A stretch of DNA of 40,173 nt from Basidiobolus ranarum. Taxonomy: Eukaryota > Basidiobolomycota > Basidiobolomycetes > Basidiobolales. The position numbers and the translations under genes are program-made. The stretch covers positions 1-40,173 of the forward strand of contig JASJQH010006914.1 of assembly GCA_040143965.1 (NCBI GenBank). The letters run 5' to 3'. The notes beneath the pieces are model-generated. The model made no database searches. It had not been told where the DNA came from and saw only the letters and a list, made by a program, of their open reading frames with translations. Shown piece by piece: positions 32,345-40,173 of this stretch. Position 1 is the first letter of the stretch. Each line of letters begins with the position of its first letter.

Positions 32345-35285
32345 TTAAAACACCTTGATCATCCCTTCTTCATGATTGCTCGCCACATCAATCTCCGTTA
32401 ACGGCAGATTGTCTATAGCATTCCTTATAACATTGCTATTTTTACAGTCCATATCCAGCGCTTTAGTAAATTCCATCAAAGCGTCGGAAGTGTTGCCAAG
32501 TTTTTTGAACGTCTGGCCTACTAGATAGCGAATACTAGCTTCTTGGGGATATATCTCTTTGAGGTATTGAAAGAGAGGCAATGCTTCCTAAAAATGACGT
32601 CAATATTCGATGTAACCTTGGATTGAAATTTTAAGGATTATGAAATTACCTCATATCTTTCAAGTGCCATCAATGTCTTGGCAATCTTCAATTTAGGCAA
32701 AGGACTTTCAGGGTTGTATTTTTGAGCAGCTTGATACCATCGAAGAGCTTCGGGTAGCTTGTCGGATTTCTCTAAAACCTACGATGGTGAAGAATTGGTA
32801 AGAGGGTTTTCGATGGATATTGAACTGGGATAGATTCGAACTTACTGTGCCAATACAGCAAAGTAGGACGTTATTTGTTGGATTAATCCCTACTGCCTTT
32901 GAAAAGTAGTATTTTGCTGTAGGAATTTTGTCGGTTTTCAACGCGACCGTTCCCATACCGTACCTAGATAGGACATTGAGTGAAAATATTCTAGAAATGA
33001 GTATTATGAAGTGTTCGTACCAAGCATTGTAATGATTTGGATCCAAGCGTAGAGCACTTCTGAAGTGATTCATGGCATTATCATAGTCTTCTGCTGAAAT
33101 ATATTCATGCCCACACAACGTATGACCATAAGCCATATTTGGATCAAGTTGAATGGCTCGCTTGAAGCATCGGATGGCAGATTGATGTTCACGCCTCAAA
33201 CTATAGCAGTTTCCTATAGCAAACCACGATTGTGGAGAGTCTCTGTCTATATCCATCAACTCGTGCCCAAGGTGACTAAGGTTGACCTCTTTTTGTAAAT
33301 GCCAAAGCGTGGTCGAGTAAATTTCAAGACCATCTAAACGATAAGGCTCTACAAGTCTCATTTGTTCAAATTTCTCTTCAGCCTAAGAACAAACCATCAG
33401 TATACGTTTACATGGAAATACACGGTTTTTAGAGAATGTCTCACCTCTTTGTATTTAGCCAACTCAAAATATGCTTTTCCAACGCGAGAAAGAACCCATC
33501 CGGTATTGAACTGAGACGTAGGGAGTGACGAAAAGGTTTCTAGAGCTTGAGCACATTTGTAGTTCTGAAGATAAATGAGAGATTGTCCAATTTTCCTTAA
33601 CAAATCAATCACGATTTCGGTGCCTTTTCTTTTGGAAATTATTTGATGATTCAGGACACTAGAACTGAGTGCATTACTGCTTTTGTTTGTATCATCTTTG
33701 AATGAAAGAGTCTAAGAGATTGTGAATGTTAATAAAATGGTTGGATATTTAGGTGGTAGTTGTTGTGTAATACCGTTTCAACTTTGATTTTTTTGTCTAC
33801 ATCAACTTTATCTATGGAGTTTTCATTTTCAAGTCGGGTTCGTTTGACTCTCGGGGCCACATGAAGTACACTAGTGCCCTATGGAATAGTAAGATAAGTA
33901 TTACGGATATGTATCAGACCACGGTATGTTACTTACTCTGTATGCATTTGTAAAAGTAATGTTCTCAATCTTGGATGGTTTGGGAATCTGTCTAGGCTTG
34001 ACAGAAGGGGCTGGTGGATTGGTAGTGATTGTTGTCACTCTGGCCATTCTCCTAGCTCCTAATTCAGTTTCGACCACGCTGCTTGCTGATTTTATCACTC
34101 TCGATGGTACGGTTTTGATAATGCTAGAGCTCTGAAGATAAGATTAGCCTGACTTTTGTGAAATTAAAATCAATTATGAGTGACATACCTTTTTGGCAAT
34201 ATTAGAGCTCAATTCTCCTCTAGCGCGAGCAGGTATAGTTCTTTGAAGGGTAGGTCTGCGCACATGGGATTCTGCTGAGACGACGCGAGGAAGGACTTTG
34301 TTCGACTGAGCCAGTGTTGAACTTGATTGAAAAGAATGTTAAATTTCGATTATTCAGAAGAGAAGGCTACTACAAAATAACCAACCCGCATTGTAGAGGA
34401 TTTCTGGATACTCCCCTGGTAAGTGGAATCTTCGGTTTGGTGAGTACACGATCTTCTCTGGCATTGGTTCCGATCTGTTCAGGTAGCTTAATGATATCAG
34501 GGTTGGATATTTTCTTCTCAATGTTACCACTGTTGGCAATTTGTGAGGCTCTATTCAGATCGAAATACGTATTGGCATTCATGGCAGTTCCTGTGAAGAG
34601 TACTATTAGCATGTCATGTTAGGATCATATTCCGGCTAATGTCCTACCATTTTTAATATAACATATATTCTCGAAGGCGGCCCAGTGAAACGGGTTAAGC
34701 TCAATACATTTCGAGAATTGCTTCTCAGCATCAGCTTGACGCTCCAATTTTCTATCAGAGAGAGTTGATATCAGTGAGAGAACAAGAACGAATTGAATTG
34801 AGAAGTAATCCAATACCTATACACTAATCCTAAATTCAAATAAACCACACTTTTATCGGGACAATTGTGCCGATTCCGATGATCAATCTTATCTGTTAAA
34901 TAAAGTATTGTCAACATAATGAAATTGTCGCTAACAACACCAACTGAAGTTTACCTAAATTAACCTCTTCATATTGAATATTCTCTTCTGTTAAAAGTGA
35001 GAGTAACAACTTCTCAGCCTCTTCTAATTTTTCTAAATATATGCAGCACCTGGCGAGCATGAATTTGCATGAAAACGACGAGGAGTTTCGTAGATAGTGG
35101 TAAGCGCTATTATATTGTTTCCTTCTAAATAAACATTTGGCCAGGAGGTACTGTGTTTCTTCGTCCAAGGTGGCATAAGCGTGTAATCTTTCAGCAAAGA
35201 AGGTGGCGGTTTCTAAAAGGTCGTGGTCTAAGTGGTACCATATTAAAGATTTGAATTGCGACACTGCAGCTGAGGATATGGTCAT
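32345..35285 (-). CDS. cdc27: Anaphase-promoting complex subunit CDC27/APC3 (TPR protein)
   Basis: Twelve exons: 35285-34955, 34892-34817, 34751-34648, 34590-34412, 34305-34189, 34131-33937, 33878-33774, 33711-33445, 33382-33021, 32963-32846, 32778-32650 and 32587-32345. Total 2226 nt, 741 residues, all phases consistent. The N-terminal dimerisation TPRs (about 1-165: LIWYHLDHDLLETATFFAER, YLLAKCLFRRKQYNSAYHYL) are followed by a long basic, Pro/Thr-rich disordered linker (about 165-430). A C-terminal TPR superhelix then runs to the end (WFAIGNCYSLRREHQSAIRC, AYGHTLCGHEYISAEDYDNA, YGMGTVALKTDK). APC3 forms the TPR lobe of the APC/C, the E3 ligase that degrades cyclins and securin, and binds the IR tails of CDC20/CDH1 and APC10. 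It is divergent from the HIRIP3-like gene. Confidence 0.95.
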
Positions 35286-35916
35286 TGGATAGCTTTTAAT
35301 AAAGAGCGAGACCGATAGTTGGAGTATTGGGGGAAAAGAAGCAAAGAGCTGTGTGGATACGAGTTATTACAGAATAGCCCAAGTGACGGTACTCAAAGGA
35401 GTCGGTATTCAAACGTATAATGGAGCCAACCACAGACCTACTATCGTCACGATAAATACTAATTGTTTTTCTCTAAAGTGGAAGCGTCAGGAATAAACAC
35501 AGAACACGACATATCATTGGTCTGCTAATTTCAAACAACAGTGACTGAAATTCAAACTCCCAAGGATTTTACATCAAAATAAATCTGGTTCAACTGATGT
35601 AGGACAGTCACGTTTACGCTGTTGAGAGCAAAAACAAATTATTTTGTTTAGATTTGCGCTCTGAATAAATGCTCGCATATATATATAAATTATCCTTTTA
35701 TTGTGAAATTTGAACCAAACTAAGTAAGGAAAGCTGACACTTGAAGTATGTTGATTATTTATTTTGAAGTCCAAGATCTGATTCAATCTAGGCCCTATAC
35801 TCTAGTCCCCTATGGGTTAGTGGGCTAATAGTAAATAGAGGATATTGCACAACGAGCCTCCGTAGTGTCCCTATCCATACACTTTTATTTAGTCCACTAT
35901 TACATATCTACTAACT
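35286..35916. promoter_or_regulatory. Shared divergent promoter region, CDC27 / HIRIP3-like
   Basis: The 631-bp gap between two outward-transcribed genes. AT-rich with no clear TATA box near either start. The 70-codon minus frame at 35574-35786 has no family signal and is not supported. Confidence 0.45.
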
Positions 35917-37405
35917 ATGGATTCAGACCTGAAGGAGAAACTTCAAGTAGAATGTGAAAAAATCATTCGATATGGTGATCTAAGGTTTGCTAAGAAGATT
36001 TTCTCTACACTACACAATTTATCAACGTACTAAAAGTATTTATTTTCTTTAACAGCGTTCTTACTCCCCGCATAATCCGTACTAAATTACAAGACAACCT
36101 CGGTTTAGAAAAAGACGCTTTAGAAAGTACCGAGTTGAGGAAATACATTCGAGAAATTGCTGAGCATATTACGGTGGGTATCTTTATCATTGAGTTCTGT
36201 ATTTTTTTTCACTAATTATAACTAATCTTCACATCAAGACCAAAGTTCTTCAGGATAATGAGTCGAACGAAACGACTTCCTCCCCGAAAAAACGCAAAGC
36301 CCCGAGTCCAAAACCAAAAAAAACCTCTTTAAAACGACCTAAGAAAAGAGGCGCCATAATAGAAGAGAGCGACGAAGATGATGAATCTGTACAAATACCA
36401 AACTCTGCAGAAACTAATTCTGTTGAAAATCTTCATATCTCCACTGCAGATAGCGAGAATGAAAGTCAAGATACTGTAGATAATCTGAAAGAATCAATAG
36501 AGTCGGAGATTAGTGAAGTGGAAGATGTTCCCTCTCCAAAGAAATCCAAAAAGCAAGCGACAACGAATAGTGAACGTACACCTACAAAGAAAACCACTGG
36601 ACTCATATCGGTAAATTCAACTGAATAGATGGTTTTACCACGCAACATATGTAGTTGGTGAACAATTCATAGTAATCGTGCATTTCTTATAGGAAAAGGA
36701 TCAAGAAACTATTAAAAACCTAAAGATGTACATCGGAAAATGTGGAGTTAGAAAGATGTGGTAAATAGAATGTATATTTCGCATATAATCTATAAATAAC
36801 TAATGATGGGGTGGAATAGGTTTAGGGAGTTTAAAGGTATTGAGGACAAGCCAAAACTACAGATTAAAAAATTGAAGGAGATTCTTGCCGAGCTGGGAGT
36901 GACAGGTAATACATGAGTATATTCTCTCTTACGAATCAAGTAGCTAATCCATACTATTCACAAGGCCGCGTGACCATTGAAAAGTGTAAAAAGATTCAGG
37001 CTGAACGCGAGCTACGGGCTGAGCGTGAAAGTGAGTTAGCAAGGGAAATATATACTTACACTAAGCATTCATTAAATTCAATTTTATTCCTAGGCTTAAG
37101 CAAAGACAATATCATTGAAGAAGACGAAAAGTATGGAAGGCGGACGCGTGCCAGTCGTAGGGGTACTGCTCAACCTTTGAGTAAATCTAAGGTAAAGGTT
37201 GGTTCAAACTCATAAATTCACTCACTTTATCTCCGGATCCAACATTCCTAACACTCCACTCTCATTACAGACAAATGAAAACACCGATTTCTCGTTTCTC
37301 GAGGAGTTAGATTCGGAAGTATCCGAGGATGAGGATGAAGACGGAGACGAGACAGATGAAGAAGAGGTTGTCTCTGGTCAGAGTGAGGAGAGCGACTCGG
37401 AGTAA
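35917..37405 (+). CDS. HIRIP3-like histone chaperone (DEK_C plus CHZ domain)
   Basis: Eight exons: 35917-35984, 36056-36173, 36239-36610, 36693-36760, 36820-36905, 36965-37030, 37094-37191 and 37271-37405. Total 1011 nt, 336 residues. The N-terminus (about 7-60; SVLTPRIIRTKLQDNLG...LRKYIREI) fits the DEK C-terminal-like fold. A disordered middle alternates basic (PKKRKAPSPKPKK) and acidic Ser-rich blocks. The CHZ-like core (about 188-275) reads IKNLKMYIGKCGVRKMWFRE, ILAELGVTGRVTIEKCKKIQ, which closely resembles HIRIP3 (LKRYIxxCGxxxNYKKL...LGMxGxPSLxKC). The tail is very acidic (EVSEDEDEDGDETDEEE). HIRIP3 and yeast Chz1 bind H2A-H2B/H2A.Z dimers through this region. Expected nuclear, working in nucleosome assembly. 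Confidence 0.88.
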
Positions 37406-37904
37406 AGGTTGTGTCTGACCAAACAAATATAGAAGTCTTAGGTATTTTGAGTTTAGCGCCTTGTCGTTATTGTTACAATACAGTGCACACAATCGAGTAT
37501 AATAGTGCATGTTATCAATAAATAAGGTGTCAGTTCACCTATGCCTAAACATACATATATGCCAGATCGGTTTAACTTGCAGTCTACAGTTAGGGTTAGG
37601 GCTCAAACTAGTGAGATAAATGGGTGTGACTTGTTTTTGATGAACAATGGGCCAGAAAGAATACTGCGTCTCCATATGCTGTATGCTAAAGGCTTAATCA
37701 GGAAACATCTGATCATAGACATTGGCATTAAGGTTTCAATATTTAATTATCATATATATATATTGGCTGATTTCCTAACCCAAATTGAAACCACAAATTG
37801 AGACCTACCTCTCGGCAATCTGTATGCTTGATAGCCATCTCCAGTTATAAAATGAGGGGCTTGGACTCTTCAACTTGATTATCAGCATTTTCAAATAGTC
37901 AAGC
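37406..37904. other. Intergenic region with a telobox-like element
   Basis: It holds GTTAGGGTTAGGGC at 37589-37602, about 300 bp upstream of the arrestin start. The 86-codon frame at 37541-37801 spans it but shows no family signal. Confidence 0.5.
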
Positions 37905-38949
37905 ATGTGGACCAACAACTCTATCAATGTTCATCTTCAGAGTGAAAACATTGTATTCCACGGTACAAGTGAATCCGCGTCTGGACAAATGTTAAGAGGC
38001 TCAGTTACACTTGATATCGTTAGTCGAACCAAAATTTCATCCATCAAACTAATCTTCAAAGGCATAGCATCTACTCTGAGTAAGTACCATTGATTTAGTT
38101 TACCTAAAAGTCAGTTTGCTAATGTTACTTATAGACTCCAAGCAAGACAATGATGTATTTTTCCAAAAAGAGTTGGAGTTTCTACGCGCAGTCGACGAAG
38201 CTAAAGATTTCCTACCTGGCTTGTATAAGTACAATTTCGAGATTCCACTATCGGGGGAATTGCCTGAATCAATGCACTCGTCGCTTTCTCATATCCGATA
38301 CACAATCACTACCGTTGCAAAGCGAAATGGATTTTCCAAGAATCTTAAAGACAAAAAAGAAGTAAACATCCAACGACTATCAGTGTCTACTTCAGAAATC
38401 GAAGAATCACAACCACTCTTCAAATTCGGTGAACTCGAATCGGAATTGGCATTTTGCTTATTCGCTCCATCTGCCATATATAGTCCTGGCGATGACATCC
38501 CTATCAAGGTTGGTGTCGAATCTTTCAAAGAAGACACAGAAGTTAGTGGGATTCATGGGACAATACATGAAGTAGCGAAATATCCAACTCAAGATGGAAA
38601 ATTCAAATGCAAAAGAAGCAAAATCAGAGAAGCCTCCATCAACTGGAATACCAAATCATGCGGTCAAATGTGGATTCAGCCAGTCACTCTCATGGCTAAT
38701 AAGAAGTCGGAAAAAACCGTCTCGGATCGAGAAAATCACTATGTGTCTATTCAGCATGAGCTTACAATCGTTATCACATTGGTTAAGCAAGAACGTATCA
38801 GAAAAAGAATTGTCATTCGTACATCTCTTCAATTTGTTGATTCAAATGCTCTGGAAGCTGCAAAATCTTTACCCTGTTATGATGATTCCTTGGTGGTGCC
38901 GCCTTGCTATAACGATTTTGATGGTTATCCAATCGGCTTTAATCAGTGA
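37905..38949 (+). CDS. Alpha-arrestin (arrestin-related trafficking adaptor)
   Basis: Two exons, 37905-38079 and 38135-38949, give 329 residues. The arrestin N-domain is evident (LRGSVTLDIVSRTKISSIKL, then FLPGLYKYNFEIPLSGELPE and SLSHIRYTITTVAKR). The arrestin C-domain follows (FCLFAPSAIYSPGDDIPIKV, HYVSIQHELTIVITL). Near the C-terminus, VPPCYND contains a PPxY motif, which recruits WW domains of Rsp5/Nedd4-type ubiquitin ligases; LPCYDD just before it is a related partial motif. Such adaptors direct ubiquitylation and endocytosis of plasma-membrane transporters. Length is at the short end for fungal ARTs. The start ATG is followed directly by arrestin sequence, so a further upstream exon is not needed. 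Confidence 0.88.
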
Positions 38950-39726
38950 TTAAACCATAGCAACTTGTACATATGTAACATACAGATTTTGAAACTCATC
39001 CTAATTTCGTTTTTTTATTTAACGCCATACTAATTTAAAATGCAATATTGTTCTATCGCCAACCCAATTATACTCAGAACCCACTTAACCCTTCACGATA
39101 ACTTCAATTAACAATAGCACACCTTAACAAGTTAACTTTAACTCTGTAAATAAAACCGCATTTTGATTTCCTAACTATTTTATGTACGTTTGTCATTCTT
39201 GTGTATGCTCTTTGGATCTACCACTATTCCAAGTATATTCCAACATGTAACATAATTATAATCTAATATAGTAGACTTGCTCCATCGGGCCAGCGATTAT
39301 CCGACCTTGCCTCAATGTAATACAATAATTATAATTGAAATTGATTGTGCTAGATAGTGCCGCATTATTTTATCCTCGATCCCATATTCTATATACAACA
39401 CGGTCTGGCACTATAGAGAACAAGTCCAACAAAGAGGTTGATCAGAAATATTCGAGTCTATCTTACTTAAAAGCTACTGCTACTATATCAGTAATTACTT
39501 GACATGATATTGCTCACTGCATCCAATATTCAGAAAGTATCCAACAGCCAGAAGGCAAGACTCTATTGTTTAGAGGATTAGAACGGATTGTTTTTTATTA
39601 ATATCTATGATATATTCCGGGATGACTTAACAGGGAAATATTCCATACGTGTTGGGAATGAAGAAATTGAAAGAGTTAGGTTTAGGTAGCTTACTACATA
39701 GTGGAATCCATGAATTGCATGATACA
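38950..39726. other. Intergenic region, nothing recognised
   Basis: AT-rich convergent flank between the arrestin and the Gly-rich gene. No coding frame, RNA gene or repeat that I can support. Confidence 0.5.
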
Positions 39727-40173
39727 TTAAGCGTAGACATTGCTTGTATCATATGCCCCAGCACCTCCACCATTTCCACCAGCACCAGGTCCTTCACCTC
39801 CGCCGTTTCCAGCACCAGGTCCTTCACCTCCGCCGGTTCCAGCACCTGGTCCTTCTCCTCCTGTGCCACCATAGCCAGGGCCGGAGTTACCGCCACCAGC
39901 TCCTGCATTAGGCCCTCCGGCGTTACCAGATTCACACTCCTCACCGCCACCATTACCGCCAGCAGCAGCGCCAGGGCCAGCACCATATCCTGGACCTTCA
40001 CCACCACCATTTCCACCAGGACCTGAGCCATTGCCGTTACCACCAGCACCATTTCCGGTGTCATAAGAGTTGGGTCCTCCGTTACCACCAGCACCAGATC
40101 CTGGACCTTCACCTCCACCATTTCCACCGGCACCTGGGCCGGCTCCATATCCAGGACCTTCACCTCCACCATT
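39727..40173 (-). CDS. Gly-rich repeat protein, C-terminal part (cut by window end)
   Basis: Reading the minus strand from the window edge in the frame starting AAT GGT, 148 codons are open to the TAA at 39729-39727. About half the residues are Gly. Units follow GGNGGGEGPGYGAGPGA or GGNGGGEGPGAG, repeated at irregular intervals, with occasional Asn, Tyr, Ser and a single Cys. It ends AYDTSNVYA. The coding strand is GC-rich compared with the surrounding AT-rich DNA. Such composition suggests an extended, flexible secreted, wall or spore-coat protein. The N-terminus, and any signal peptide, lies outside the window. The overlapping Val/Met-rich frame on the same strand is a shadow. Function is not known. 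Confidence 0.7.
   Translation of the reverse strand, partial: NGGGEGPGYGAGPGAGGNGGGEGPGSGAGGNGGPNSYDTGNGAGGNGNGSGPGGNGGGEGPGYGAGPGAAAGGNGGGEECESGNAGGPNAGAGGGNSGPGYGGTGGEGPGAGTGGGEGPGAGNGGGEGPGAGGNGGGAGAYDTSNVYA

Noticed and set aside
34412-34590. A second U12-type intron after CDC27 exon 4 (donor GTATCC)
   Set aside because: The donor continues AGAAAT rather than TTT and there is no CCTTAAC branch site before the 3' end, so an ordinary GT-AG intron is more likely.
39627-40172. 181-codon Val/Met-rich frame on the minus strand
   Set aside because: It is an out-of-frame shadow of the Gly-rich repeat coding sequence, as shown by the periodic VEMVEVKV pattern.
1-40173. CRISPR array, bacterial operon, rRNA
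   Set aside because: The repeats present are minisatellites or transposon-like, without spacer organisation; genes have spliceosomal introns and no ribosomal RNA sequence was recognised.

Overview
The window is nuclear DNA of a fungus, most likely an early-diverging filamentous lineage (Mucoromycota or Zoopagomycota level; this is an inference). The supporting evidence is many short GT-AG introns of about 50-70 nt with CTAAC-like branch points, an AT-rich background, TTAGGG-type telomere-like tracts, a white-collar-type LOV photoreceptor, a secreted GPI-type chitin deacetylase, and genes that Dikarya often lack (METTL14-like MT-A70 protein, RSPRY1-like RING/SPRY protein, HIRIP3-like histone chaperone). 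Most exon joins below were read by hand. In each multi-exon model the exon lengths sum to a multiple of three and the joins restore conserved family motifs.

Layout. 1-66 is the 3' end of a catalase gene. 67-8954 is a gene-poor, repeat-rich stretch: a 19-bp minisatellite, a long diverged direct repeat (about 545-1255 and 5688-6605), a decayed minus-strand coding region (about 1428-4030), an 18-bp tandem repeat, and a 481-bp foldback/MITE-like element (6650-7130). 8955-12164 holds a divergent pair: an MFS transporter of the ZIF-like class (minus) and a nicotianamine synthase (plus), separated by about 600 bp. This resembles a metallophore synthesis/export module. 12165-15324 has one small Ser-rich hypothetical gene and two further decayed coding relics. 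From 15325 the window is gene-dense: a zinc-knuckle/coiled-coil protein, a WC-1-like photoreceptor without a GATA finger, a FoP/CHTOP-like RGG protein, RSPRY1-like, METTL14-like, chitin deacetylase, CDC27/APC3, HIRIP3-like, an alpha-arrestin, and at the right edge the C-terminal part of a Gly-rich repeat protein.

How the genes relate. The gene-dense part looks like ordinary housekeeping and regulatory genes: chromatin and mRNA (HIRIP3, FoP, METTL14), protein turnover (CDC27 of the APC/C, RSPRY1, arrestin adaptor), light sensing (WC-1) and wall remodelling (chitin deacetylase). Apart from the nicotianamine synthase/MFS pair there is no obvious functional cluster. The two most notable signals are that pair and an AT-initiating U12-type intron inside the METTL14-like gene, which implies a working minor spliceosome.
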